Shown here one piece after another: positions 46,763 to 56,517 of a DNA stretch of 64,000 nt; position 1 is the stretch's first letter, and the number at the start of each line of letters is the position of its first letter. The position numbers and the translations under genes were made by a program. Under the pieces are notes generated by a model. It made no database searches. It was not told the origin of the DNA and saw only the letters and a program-made list of their open reading frames with translations. Source of the DNA: Lasiosphaeria ovina (taxonomy: Eukaryota; Ascomycota; Sordariomycetes; Sordariales; Lasiosphaeriaceae); the NCBI GenBank assembly GCA_033439765.1, contig JAULSN010000004.1:1808001-1872000 (forward strand), read 5' to 3'.

Positions 46763-49225
46763 ATGCAAACAGCTGACGGCATGCATCGTGAAAAAGAAGG
46801 CGGCGGCCTTGACCGGGATGACGGCGATGGCGACGGCGAGCGCGATTGGGACCCAAAGGTCGGAGACCGGCTCCTCAGCTCCCGCAGGCGCGGCAGCCGC
46901 GCGAGGCCGGCTGCGGGCCGCTCTCGCCGATGGGATTTCCTGCTGGCCATCCTTGGCGTGAATGTTGTCGTGGGATTGCTGCTCATGACCGTCGCGCCAA
47001 ACTTTCTTACTGTCTCGCACTGGCAGCTGCCCTGGTTTGCGCCAGCCGCCACCAACTCGGACGGAGACCAGTACCTGGTCGGCGTGGGAAAGGCCGATAT
47101 CACGGGGCCCGTGGTCGAGGTCAACCTGATGGGCTACGCCGACCCCAAGCAACTTGGCACCGGCCTACGCCAACGCCTGTTCTCCCGCGCCTTCATCGTC
47201 GGCGACGTCAGCCGTCCCGACGACCGCTTCGTCTACCTGGTGCTGGACACGCAGTCTGGCGACACGGCCGTCAGGTACGCCATCTTGAACGCTCTCCGCG
47301 GCCTCGGGCCCGCCTACGCGGCCTACGGCCACCAAAACCTGGCCGTTACCGGCACCCACTCCCACGCCGGGCCCGCCGGCTGGCTCAACTACCTACTACC
47401 CCAGATCACCAGCAAAGGCTTTGACCGCCAGGGCTTCCAGGCCATCGTGGATGGTGCCGTCCTGTCCATCCGCCGCGCACACGAGAGCCTGCAGCCGGGA
47501 TATCTGAGCCTCGGCACCACAAAGGTGCACGGCGCCAACGTCAACCGCAGCCTGTTTGCCTACCTCGCCAACCCGCACGAGGAGCGCGCCAGATATAATG
47601 CCAGCGCAGACGACGACGGGTCGGTCGAGAAGGACCTGACGCTACTCAAGTTCAAGCGCGCCTCGGACCGCAAGAATATTGGTGTGCTGACGTGGTTCCC
47701 TACACACGGCACCTCGATGCTGGGCAACAACACCCTCATAGCCGGGGACAACAAGGGCGTCGCGGCGTACCTGTTTGAACAGAGTGTGCGCGGCGATGAC
47801 GGCGCGGCAGAGGGCTTTGTGGCGGGCTTTTCGCAGGCAAATGTCGGTGACACCAGCCCTAATATTCTAGGGGCCTGGTGCGAGGACGGCTCGGGCGACA
47901 TGTGCACTTTCGAGAACAGCACGTGTAGCGATGGCAAGTCGCAGGCCTGCCACGCCCGGGGCCCCCTTTTCAGGGTGCCCGATAACGGGGCGAGTTCGTG
48001 CTTTGAGATTGGCAAGCGCCAGTTCGAGCCCGCCCGGCATCTCTACCACGCGCTCGAGAGCGACCCCAACCCCGTACGCGGGTCGTCGGTCAAGTCCTTT
48101 CACACCTTTCACAACATGTCGGGCTTTTCCTTTATCCTCCCTAACGGGTCGGTAGCGCGAACATGCCCGGCAGCCCTGGGTTACTCGTTCGCGGCGGGCA
48201 CCTCGGACGGCCCCGGAGCGTTTGACTTTACGCAGCACGACGGCAACGAAGACACGACGTCACCAATGTGGCGCGTAGTCTCGCGCCTCCTCAAAGAGCC
48301 CACGGACGAGCAGCGCGCCTGCCACAGCCCCAAGCCCATTCTTTTAGATGTCGGCGAGATGTACAGCCCGTACCAATGGACGCCCAACGTCGTCGATGTG
48401 CAAGTGCTCCGCGTCGGCCAGCTGGTCATCATTGTCAGCCCGGGCGAGGCCACGACCATGGCGGGCCGGCGCTGGAAAGAAGCCGTCGGGGGCGCCTCGG
48501 CTGCCTTGTTCGAGCAAGAGACCGGCGGCAAGTCGCCGGTAGCAGCGCCCGTGGTCGTCCTCGGCGGGCCGGCCAACAGCTACACGCACTACATCGCGAC
48601 CGAGGAGGAATACACCATCCAGCGCTACGAGGGCGCGTCGACCCTGTACGGCCCGCACACGCTCGCCGCCTACATCAACGTGACGCTGTCGTTCCTGCCC
48701 TACCTCGGCGGTAGCGGCAGCCACTGCACGGCACCGCCACCCACTAGCCACCAAGACGGCAGCGTCTTCCCGCCCGACAACTCGAACCGATCCCTTTCAT
48801 TCATCCCTGGTGTGGTGCGCGACGGCACGCCGCTGTTCAAGTCGTTTGGCGACGTGCTCGCCGACGTAGACAGTGTGTACCGCCTTGGCCAAGGCGCGCG
48901 CGTGCGGGCCACGTTCGTGGGCGCCAACCCGCGCAACAACCTCCATCTCGAGGGCACGTACGCCGCGGTCGAGCGGCTGTCCCCCCCGAACGGCGAGTGG
49001 CGCCAGGTGCGCGACGACGCCGACTGGGCGCTGGTGTTCCACTGGCGCCGCACCAGCGAAGTGCTCGGGTCCAGCGAGGTCGACCTCGTCTGGGAGCCGG
49101 ACGCGGGCCCGCACGTGCCCGACCCGGGCGTCTACCGCCTCAGATACTATGGTGACGCCAAGAGCGTCGGCGGGACCCTTACGCCGTTTGAGGGCGCCAG
49201 CAAGGCTTTTACCTTGTTTTGGTGA
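46763..49225 (+). CDS. Neutral/alkaline non-lysosomal ceramidase, probably membrane-anchored
   Basis: Zn-dependent amidase that splits ceramide into sphingoid base and fatty acid. From the chosen Met the protein has 820 residues: a charged, disordered N-terminus, one hydrophobic segment at about 58-78 (LLAILGVNVVVGLLLMTV) suggesting a type II signal anchor, then the ceramidase domain and a C-terminal immunoglobulin-like domain ending KAFTLFW. Family blocks are present: VGKADITGPVVEVNLMGYA, the zinc histidine motif GTHSHAGP (about 195-202), FPTHGTSM, and the nucleophile motif NVGDTSPN (Ser at about 364). The zinc-binding and catalytic positions look intact. The 5' end is uncertain. The frame is open from an ATG at 46691, but 46714-46758 looks like an intron end; a first exon at 46552-46595 spliced to 46759 would also be in frame. 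No intron is seen in the catalytic part. Confidence 0.9.
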   Translation: MQTADGMHREKEGGGLDRDDGDGDGERDWDPKVGDRLLSSRRRGSRARPAAGRSRRWDFLLAILGVNVVVGLLLMTVAPNFLTVSHWQLPWFAPAATNSDGDQYLVGVGKADITGPVVEVNLMGYADPKQLGTGLRQRLFSRAFIVGDVSRPDDRFVYLVLDTQSGDTAVRYAILNALRGLGPAYAAYGHQNLAVTGTHSHAGPAGWLNYLLPQITSKGFDRQGFQAIVDGAVLSIRRAHESLQPGYLSLGTTKVHGANVNRSLFAYLANPHEERARYNASADDDGSVEKDLTLLKFKRASDRKNIGVLTWFPTHGTSMLGNNTLIAGDNKGVAAYLFEQSVRGDDGAAEGFVAGFSQANVGDTSPNILGAWCEDGSGDMCTFENSTCSDGKSQACHARGPLFRVPDNGASSCFEIGKRQFEPARHLYHALESDPNPVRGSSVKSFHTFHNMSGFSFILPNGSVARTCPAALGYSFAAGTSDGPGAFDFTQHDGNEDTTSPMWRVVSRLLKEPTDEQRACHSPKPILLDVGEMYSPYQWTPNVVDVQVLRVGQLVIIVSPGEATTMAGRRWKEAVGGASAALFEQETGGKSPVAAPVVVLGGPANSYTHYIATEEEYTIQRYEGASTLYGPHTLAAYINVTLSFLPYLGGSGSHCTAPPPTSHQDGSVFPPDNSNRSLSFIPGVVRDGTPLFKSFGDVLADVDSVYRLGQGARVRATFVGANPRNNLHLEGTYAAVERLSPPNGEWRQVRDDADWALVFHWRRTSEVLGSSEVDLVWEPDAGPHVPDPGVYRLRYYGDAKSVGGTLTPFEGASKAFTLFW

Positions 49226-50294
49226 TAAGGATGGGGGGACGGTAAGGTATGAATTGGATTTGATGGAATCGGATGGCATACGAACGGCAGAGTTGCATTT
49301 TTGGGGGGTATGGCTATATACACGGATGGTTGCTCGGATAGCATTAGTCGGGTCGAGTGAGATGATTACGGCAGGCGTTGCTGGGTAGGTTGCGGATGCG
49401 TGGCTTATAAGAGAGCGGTGGTTTTGGATTTTCTCTGTCTCCCGGGTTCAAGCGATTACTTTGTAGTATGTACTAGGCTGTGCAAGATTGTATTCTGGGT
49501 ATTTGTATTTCTCATTCGCGGGTGTGTTTCTTCCCTTTGCCGGCTGTGTTGTAGCAAGGTGAATTACTGGATTTGCAGGCAGTAAACATGTTGACAGTGG
49601 TTTCCTTTCACAGGCTATTTCAGGGGCGAGGCAATAGGTTAGTAGTTCTATTGGCGTTTCCTTTCTTCTTGTATCTCTAGATACAAGATATCTAACCGAG
49701 GTAATCGTTACTATTGATCTGAACATTTACATACCTACGTAATTGCAGACAAGAAAGCAAGCGTGGATTCAAGCTCATACGACGACGTTCGGGGAAAAGA
49801 GGGGAGCTACCCCGCTGCATCTTGGTGACGCAGTGACGCAACACAGCCAGCCCACCACCTCCTCTTCTCTCTCACAGGATGAAAGGAGGATCCGCGGATG
49901 GCAGCAGCCAACGGCGGGCAATTAGACCCGAACATACGAGATTCCCTCGATAAATCCGAATCCTTCTTGCTGGCCAATCTGGCCCTTTGTTTTTCTAGCA
50001 TTCTACCTTCTACACATATAGCTTGCTCGCCCGACCAAAAGCAGCAACCTAGCAGACTCGACTCGGTGCACACCCCAACGGATTTACGGCACATACATTC
50101 AGTACAGACGCATTGTCTCGACGGGCCAAGGTAACCTCGCACGGCGTCCATCCCCGCAGTACCATTGCCAACCTCATAGCTACCTACCTGCTTCGAGTCT
50201 TTAGCCTTTTTCTATACCAATACGGAGTTTGATACTCTACTTCTTCTCCAGCACGAAGGTGCCTCCTTAAAACACATTACTTACAGAACCGGCA
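49226..50294. other. Intergenic region between the ceramidase and kelch genes
   Basis: Carries the ceramidase 3' flank and the kelch gene promoter and leader. A TACCTACCTG-type simple stretch lies near 50181. No gene is seen. Confidence 0.6.
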
Positions 50295-52136
50295 ATGGAG
50301 GCAACCATGGATTCGTTCAAGCTGCTCAAGCGCCGCACGACGGACCTGCTGCAGTCGCTGCCGCAGTCGCTGCCGACTGTGCCGACTATGCCCACAATGC
50401 CCAACATGCTCACAATGCCCAACATGCCGTCCATGCCGTCCATGCCGTCCATGCCGTCCATGCCGTCCATGCCGTCCATGCCGTCCATGCCGTCGCTGCC
50501 CAAGGCCCTGACGGCCGACCACGAGATGAAGGGCACATGGGAGAAGATCGCCGACGTGCCGGCCGTGCCGCGCTCGTCGGCCTCGGCCAACGTGGTCGCC
50601 GGCACCTTGTACATCTTTGGCGGCGAGGACGGCGGCGCCAGCACCAAACCCCGCCGGCCGGGCCAAGCAGGAGCAGCAGGGAATGCCATGCACGCCGTCG
50701 CACTGCCCTCGAGCGGCGCCCCCGCCGACTACTACATCATACCAGCCAAGCCTGTGGCGGCGGCGGCACCTGCTGACAAGAAGAGCAGCGAGGGCGAGGG
50801 GAAAGGTAAGGGTGTCGAAGGCGCCGCCGCGGCGGCCCCAGCGCTAGGCAACGTCCCTGCGGCGCGCGTAGGCCACGCGTCGGCTGTGATCGGGCACCGG
50901 ATCTTCATGTTTGGGGGCCGGCACGGCGGCGGTGGTGGCGACAGTGGCGACAACAACAACATCATGGCGCCACTGGACGAGGGCGGGCGCGTGTGGATAT
51001 TCGACACGCGCACGAGGCTGTGGTCGTACCTGGACCCAGCGCGCACGGCGTCGACGGTGGAGGTGCCAGCGCCGCGCAGCCACCACGCGGCCGTGGCGAC
51101 GGACAAGCCGCGCGACTTCGACACGACGGCGGCGGCGCGGCGGCGGCAACAGCACCACAGCCAGGGGGCACCCGGCGAGACGTGGCGCGAGTGGGCGCTG
51201 GGCGACACCGACGAAGTGGGCACGCCGCAGCGGCCCATCGTCGGCAACGTGGCGGAGCGCGCGACCGACGCCGATTCGGACGGATATGGCACGCTGATCG
51301 TCCACGGCGGGTGTCTAGCTGACGGCCGGCGCGCCAGCGACGTGTGGGCCTTTGACGTCCACAGCAGGGTCTGGCAGAAGCTGCCCGACGCGCCGGGTGC
51401 CGGGCAGGGCGCGCCGGCTCTGGCTCTGAGCCGGAGCAGGCTGTACCGGTTCTCGGGCGGTGTTGACGCCACGTCTGCCGAGAGCGGTCAGCTCGACTAC
51501 CTCGAGCTCGTCGTCGACAGCTTCAACGACGAGTTTAGCGCTGGTGAGGTCTCCATCGCCGCGCGTGGCGGCTGGCAGAGCCTGATTCAGGGTAAGGAAA
51601 ATGTCGGGTACAAGGAGGCGGACCCGGCCGAGACCCCGTTCGCCGCCGCCGCCGCAGGGGACGAGGGTGGCGGTGGCAATGGCGGTGGCGACGCGTGGCC
51701 CGGGCGCCGCAGCGCCGCCGTGCTCGAGGCCATCACCGTGGGCGGCGGCCGCGAGTTTATCGTGCTGATGCTCGGCGAGAAGGCGTCATCGTCAGACACT
51801 CAGCAGCAGCGATTCTACGACGACGTGTGGGCGTTCCAGGTGCCGTCGCAGGGCATGTCGCCAGCCAGCCTGGCCGACACGGTGTTTTCCGTGGTCGGGC
51901 GTCGCGGGCCCGGTACTGGCGGTCGCCGTGGAGGTGGTGCCGAGGGCCGGTGGTCGCGCGTCGCCGTCCGCCCCCACGACGACGAGGACGACGTCTCGGC
52001 TGCCGGCCCCGGCCCGCGCGCCTACCTTGCTAGTGCTACCATGGGCGACCTCGAGGAGAACGGCATCGTCGTCTGGGGCGGCATGGACGCGCAGGGCAGG
52101 CGCCTCGGGGATGGTTGGATCTTTCGGCTGGATTAA
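50295..52136 (+). CDS. Kelch-repeat protein with an N-terminal Met-Pro-Ser tandem repeat
   Basis: Single-exon frame of 613 residues. Kelch-type beta-propeller blades are visible: WEKIADVPAVPRSSASANVVAGTLYIFGG, VGHASAVIGHRIFMFGGRHGG...VWIFDTRTRLWSYL, APRSHHAAVA, LIVHGGCLADGRRASDVWAFDVHSRVWQKLP, and a last blade with YDDVWAFQVPS and IVVWGGMDAQGRRLGDGWIF. Long Gly/Ala-rich insertions separate the blades. Before the propeller, residues 44-67 are eight MPS triplets encoded by an exact nine-base repeat, preceded by looser MPT/MPN triplets. No signal peptide or membrane segment is seen. Kelch propellers bind proteins, but no partner or enzyme role can be read from the sequence. The start at ATGGAGGCAACC is the first in frame; a second Met follows four residues later. 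Confidence 0.85.
   Translation: MEATMDSFKLLKRRTTDLLQSLPQSLPTVPTMPTMPNMLTMPNMPSMPSMPSMPSMPSMPSMPSMPSLPKALTADHEMKGTWEKIADVPAVPRSSASANVVAGTLYIFGGEDGGASTKPRRPGQAGAAGNAMHAVALPSSGAPADYYIIPAKPVAAAAPADKKSSEGEGKGKGVEGAAAAAPALGNVPAARVGHASAVIGHRIFMFGGRHGGGGGDSGDNNNIMAPLDEGGRVWIFDTRTRLWSYLDPARTASTVEVPAPRSHHAAVATDKPRDFDTTAAARRRQQHHSQGAPGETWREWALGDTDEVGTPQRPIVGNVAERATDADSDGYGTLIVHGGCLADGRRASDVWAFDVHSRVWQKLPDAPGAGQGAPALALSRSRLYRFSGGVDATSAESGQLDYLELVVDSFNDEFSAGEVSIAARGGWQSLIQGKENVGYKEADPAETPFAAAAAGDEGGGGNGGGDAWPGRRSAAVLEAITVGGGREFIVLMLGEKASSSDTQQQRFYDDVWAFQVPSQGMSPASLADTVFSVVGRRGPGTGGRRGGGAEGRWSRVAVRPHDDEDDVSAAGPGPRAYLASATMGDLEENGIVVWGGMDAQGRRLGDGWIFRLD
50424..50495. repeat. Coding tandem repeat, eight 9-base units
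   Basis: Eight head-to-tail copies of ATGCCGTCC, the last ending TCG, encode (Met-Pro-Ser)8 in the kelch protein. The units are identical in DNA, not only in protein, which points to recent slippage and likely length variation between strains. Confidence 0.95.
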
Positions 52137-52673
52137 GTTTTGCGTGCGTGCGTGTGGGGGTGACTTGTTAAGAACCAGAGGGGGGGGGGTTGGGGGTTGA
52201 GGCGGTTGATACATTGCTTGGTGGAAGAATTGCCTCCTCTTTCCCCTTTTGCGGTTTAATTAACGAAATGAAGTCAGGCAGGCAAGTAAATTCGGAGATA
52301 CTGCCTGGTTTGTGGGGTATGCCGAGAAAGGGAAATTAGCAAAAAGTGTAAAAAGGCAATGGAAAAGGAAGCTCAGGATTCTACGGAATATTCGTCTGCA
52401 GATATTTCTATCGAGTTATTAGCAAGATTAAGCGACGCTATGGTATACAACGCCTTAGTACATCCAATTAGGTTCACGCAATTGCCATGACCGAAAATGG
52501 CCAGAATGTAGATGGTTTCATGTCTTTTTTTTTGTCTCTGCTCTATTTTCTCCCGGTAGGTTTCTACGTTGTACACACCCAGGCCAGATCAGACCAGACT
52601 TCTCCCTCGGCCCGGTCCGAATCCGCCGCCCGTTTTTATATACAGTCTCGTCTCGCCTCTCCCCCACGTCCAT
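52137..52673. other. Convergent 3' region of the kelch and NUO-24 genes
   Basis: About 540 AT-richer bases with a G run near 52180 and no coding frame; presumed 3' untranslated regions. Confidence 0.6.
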
Positions 52674-53719
52674 CTACAAATCCTGCCTCGTCGTCTCTGT
52701 GCCCCAGGGCTCGCTGGTCAGGTTGGTCAGGCCGTTGCTGTTCTCGCACGTGTCGCGGCCGCTCAGGGGGCCGGGCGCGGGCGCGGGTACTTTTGAAGAT
52801 GCTGCCTTGCCAACATCCGTCACGCTCTCCTTGAGCGCCGCCAGCAGCGACTTGACCGTCTCGGGCGTCAAGTCCTCGTAGTAGTCGTCGTTGATCTGCA
52901 CCATGGGCGCGTTGACGCACGCGCCCAGGCACTCGACCTCGATGAAGGTGAACAGCCCGTCCGCCGTCGTCTCGCCCTGCTTGATCCCTAGCTGCTCCTT
53001 GATGGCCTGCACGATGACGTCGCTGCCGCAGCCGCCGAGCTGGCACGGTGTCTTTTCGTTGTTAGTTTTTCTTGTGAGAGGGACACCACGATGGGGGGGA
53101 AGAGGTTGATATACCGTGGTGCAGGCCTGCACGTGGAACTTGCCCACGGGCGTCCGGTTGTACATGGTGTAGAAGGAGGCGACCTCGTAGACGCGCATGG
53201 GCGGCATCTCGAGGATGCGCGCCACCTCGTTCATGACGCTGATGCTGGTGAAGCCGTGCTGGCGCTGGCCCAGGTCCAGCAGCGGCATCACCGCCGCCTT
53301 CTTGTACTGCGGCGGGTACCGCTTGAGCACCTCGGCGATGATGGCCTCGTTGTCCGCCGTGAACTTGAACGGCAGGCTGGGGTTGTTGTCGGGCGTGTTG
53401 CGGTGCTGGGGCAGGCGGTGGTGTTGTCAGTGTTTGTGTGTCTCGTCATGTCACATCACGGGGCGCTTTCTCGTCTCTTTCTGGATCTTGTTTCCAGGTC
53501 CCAACCCCGCGCAGTCTTTCCTTTGTTGCTTATCGCCCTCCTTAATTGGGAACCAATTGATTTGATTTGATGCACCCCCAAAAAAGAACTCACCACCATC
53601 AGAGTATCGCTTCGCCTCGCCGCCGACAGGGAAATTGTGCGGGCTTGTGGCCGCGATACCCGGCCCGCCGCCGTGCGCAGGGCTGTCCGCAGGAACATTG
53701 GAGTCAGTTTGCTCGCCAT
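52674..53719 (-). CDS. nuo24: NADH:ubiquinone oxidoreductase (complex I) 24 kDa subunit, mitochondrial
   Basis: Iron-sulphur subunit of the NADH-dehydrogenase module of complex I (NDUFV2/NuoE family), carrying the N1a [2Fe-2S] cluster in the mitochondrial matrix arm. Three exons, 53594-53719, 53115-53405 and 52674-53051, all phase 0, give 264 residues, the size of the Neurospora protein. Residues 1 to about 35 form an Arg/Ser/Ala-rich presequence for mitochondrial import ([16 protein letters not shown]). The body begins [16 protein letters not shown]. The four cluster ligands are visible as Cys137 and Cys142 ([12 protein letters not shown]) and Cys180 and Cys184 ([11 protein letters not shown]). 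The second intron splits the first cysteine pair, and splicing restores it exactly, which confirms the junction. An upstream in-frame Met at 53761 exists, but the shorter start gives the better presequence. The C-terminal tail is Ser/Thr/Pro-rich. Confidence 0.96.
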
Positions 53720-54329
53720 AGCTGCGGTCGGGCTGGCTGGTCGAGCAATGGCAGAATTCAATTGCCAAAACTTGGGGGTCGAGGTTGAGGCTGGGGCGGC
53801 GTTGTCGTCGACTGACTTGGAAGTCGTTCAAACACCAACCCGCTGAAGCTTGGGCCCGGGCACCCCAGCCCCCACTCCCGATTTGCTTGCTTCTCTGCTT
53901 GCACTGACAATTTGGGCAGGATTGATTGGCTGGCGCGCCCGGAGCTCGGTCTATGCGTTTAACCGACTGCCTTCAATTCCTTGACTTCATTCAGTCTTGA
54001 TTGTCTACTGTGTATCTCTTTTCCCGACACTGATGCCATGCAAACACCAGCAGGTCTTGGAAACGTTCGATTTACGGATCCGCACGCCCAAAATGCTGGC
54101 CAGAATTTCGACGGCACTTGCACTCTTTGTACAGATGCGGAGAGCTAGCTGTATCTATTTCCTTGGCTCTGGCTTTCTCTCTGCCTGCTCTTCTCTGCAC
54201 GTGCACTTTCAAGTTGTTATTACCCGCTATCAAGTGCTGTGCTTAATAAACACCGCCGATAACTCCAACCTGTTCGATACGTGTACGCAAGGCTTGTTGC
54301 TGGCCAAGTATATGTATGCCATTGAGCTA

Positions 54330-54599
54330 CGGAACATGGGGCCAAAAGTCTTCACACACTTGCTCGTGCTTCACTTACGTGGGGACAGTGTTTAAAAAAC
54401 CGGCTGGCTGCTAAAGCTTTTAGGTGCCCCTTGCTATATTCTAGCGATCTTGTCGCTAAGTTCTAGTGGTGTGTTCTTTATCGCCTTTTTATTTTAGCGA
54501 GCTAGATAGACAGTATTAATAAGACGCCTCGGTCGCAGGCACTGTCTTTACGTAAGCCATGTCAAGCAAGTGTGTAAAGACTTTTGGCCCCATGTTCCG
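54330..54599. mobile_element. MITE-like element with 60-base inverted repeats and TA target duplication
   Basis: The arm at 54330-54390 (starting CGGAACATGGGGCC) is repeated inverted at 54540-54599 with one single-base gap and a few changes, mostly C/T or G/A. Both ends are flanked directly by TA (54328-54329 and 54600-54601), the target duplication left by Tc1/mariner-type transposases. The 149-base centre is AT-rich and non-coding. At 270 bases with no open frame it would be a non-autonomous element. It lies about 1 kb upstream of the LPMO start codon. Confidence 0.8.
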
Positions 54600-55516
54600 T
54601 ATAGGTACATCCTTTGCCAGTGGCAAATGATCCCGGGCTTTCTTTTTTCTTTTTTCCTTTTGGAAGCCCGGCTCTCTTCCGCACAGCCCATCGTCTTCTC
54701 TATCTGCGACGCATGGCGGCGTCGCCCTCGTCGCTACCGTAACCTGAGATTCCGGGTTCTCCATGGTTCTCTTTATTCACGTCATCAATCTCGGAGCTCT
54801 AAAGGCTTTCAGCTCGAAAGCCCGAGGGGTCACGGCGGCGCCGCAACATGATTTCTGCGCCAATGGCATTTTTCGCTGTGCCCGGTTTGTCCATCTGTGA
54901 GGGGCCTGCCGAGTTCCGATCGGCAGCCATGTCCAGCTTCCCAAGCCCCAACGGAGAGTGCCATGTCTCGACTTCATTCGTTGCCCGGCTCAAATGGGAG
55001 GCCCTCCGTCTTTTTGTCTCTATTTCGACTTGGTGTCATTTGGTAGGTTCTTGGCTTCTGCTGGGTTTCCCCGTGACCAGAAAGGATAGTGCCTAAAGTG
55101 CAGGTCAGAGGGGACAAGGAGCGGCATTGACGTGGGCGTTGCTGGGCGGCGAGCAACCAGCGCTGACCCCCAGCGCATTTACCGTGACAAGCCACGAAGC
55201 CACGGCAATATATAGCACAGTCTATCTGAATAGATTAATCGCCTTCTCGAAGTCTGGGGTCCCCGCCATGCCGCTTGCCTTTCAGACTACCGGCCATGCA
55301 AGCCACCGTCGGCAACGAGCCATGAGCGGCCCATTTGTCACAGTTGCTCGCAGGAAACAGGGCTGCTCTCCTCCGCAATATGCGCGTCTGTCGTGACTTG
55401 TCCAAGATGGGGGCACTCGGTGCCTTTTCGGACGAACAGGTCGTGCTCGACTTGTCGATGGCCGCATTCCCGGCTTGGTACGGTCAAGAGGGCTCATCTC
55501 ACTGGTGCCCAACTTG

Positions 55517-55524
55517 TATAAATA
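55517..55524 (+). promoter_or_regulatory. TATA box of the AA9 LPMO gene (TATAAATA)
   Basis: A consensus TATAAATA lies 90 bases before the start codon, a normal distance for strongly regulated secreted-enzyme genes of filamentous fungi. Confidence 0.6.
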
Positions 55525-55613
55525 CCCGTGGGCCCGTCCATGGGTATGTTCATCACCAAAGCAGTAGACAAGGCAGCATATTTCGAAGTATCTGATCTCG
55601 TCAACGCGCCACC

Positions 55614-56517
55614 ATGAAGTTCTCACTGGCTTCGCTCCTGGCCTGCGGCCTCGCCGTAGATGCCCACACCATCTTCCAGGTAAGTGATGAGCATTGGGCG
55701 ACGCAGTGGTAGACTTACAGTGGCTGACTGGCCCCTACAGAAAGTCTCAGTCAACGGCAAAGACAACGGCCAACTCACCGGCCTGCGTGCCCCGGGCAAC
55801 AACAACCCTGTCCAGGATGTTAGCAGCCAAAATATGATTTGCGGCCAGTCGGGGTCGAAATCGTCGTCCATCATCAATGTGGCGGCGGGCGACCGCATCG
55901 GATCGTACTGGCAGCATGTCATCGGCGGTGCCCAGTTCGCAGGAGACCCGGACAACCCGATCGCCAAGTCTCACAAGGGTCCTGTGATGGCGTACCTTGC
56001 CAAGGTCGACAACGCAGCCTCGGTCGGGTTGAGCGGCCTCAAGTGGTGAGTACTTGACTTCCAGAGTCCTTTTGCACTTTGCCCCTTTCAGCCCTTCCCA
56101 ACTTATCCCAAGCACTCCGAAGAAAAGGGGCTGATGCAGTCGATTAGGTTCAAGGTCTGGCAGGACACATTCGACACCAGCAGCCGGAAATGGGGCGTGG
56201 ACAATATGATGTCCAACAATGGGTGGGTATACTTCAACCTCCCCACATGTATCGCCCCGGGGCAGTACCTCCTGCGCATGGAGACGCTCGCGCTGCACTC
56301 GGCCAAGACCCAGGGCGCAGCCCAGTTCTACCAGAGCTGCGCTCAGATCAACGTGTCGGGCTCTGGCACGTTTTCGCCCTCGTCCACCGTCAGCTTCCCG
56401 GGCGCGTACAAGGCCAACGACCCCGGCATCTTGATCAACATCTACGGCCTGAAGGGTGTCCCCGATATGGACGGCAAGCCGTACACCGCTCCGGGCCCGG
56501 CGCCCATTTCGTGCTGA
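55614..56517 (+). CDS. AA9 lytic polysaccharide monooxygenase (formerly GH61), secreted
   Basis: Copper enzyme that oxidatively cuts crystalline cellulose (some members hemicellulose) outside the cell. Exons 55614-55679, 55741-56045 and 56148-56517 join to 246 residues. Residues 1-17 are a signal peptide ([17 protein letters not shown]). Cleavage exposes His18, the N-terminal His of the copper brace. The second copper His is His81 (SYWQHV), and the axial Tyr is Tyr185 in QFYQSCAQI, with the usual second-sphere His174 and Gln183. [12 protein letters not shown] is a family signature. The protein ends after PAPISC, so there is no linker or cellulose-binding module. Exon 1 ends five residues into the mature enzyme, so signal peptide and catalytic N-terminus share an exon. 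The W124 codon spans intron 2. MITE-like elements lie on both sides of the gene. Confidence 0.95.

Larger units (their letters stand above)
53720..55613. other. Divergent upstream region of NUO-24 and the AA9 LPMO gene
   Basis: Contains the MITE-like element 54330-54599 and a TATA box at 55517-55524. A CTGGGG hexamer at 55254-55259 fits the CreA carbon-repressor consensus, but such hexamers are common. No coding frame is recognised. Confidence 0.6.
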
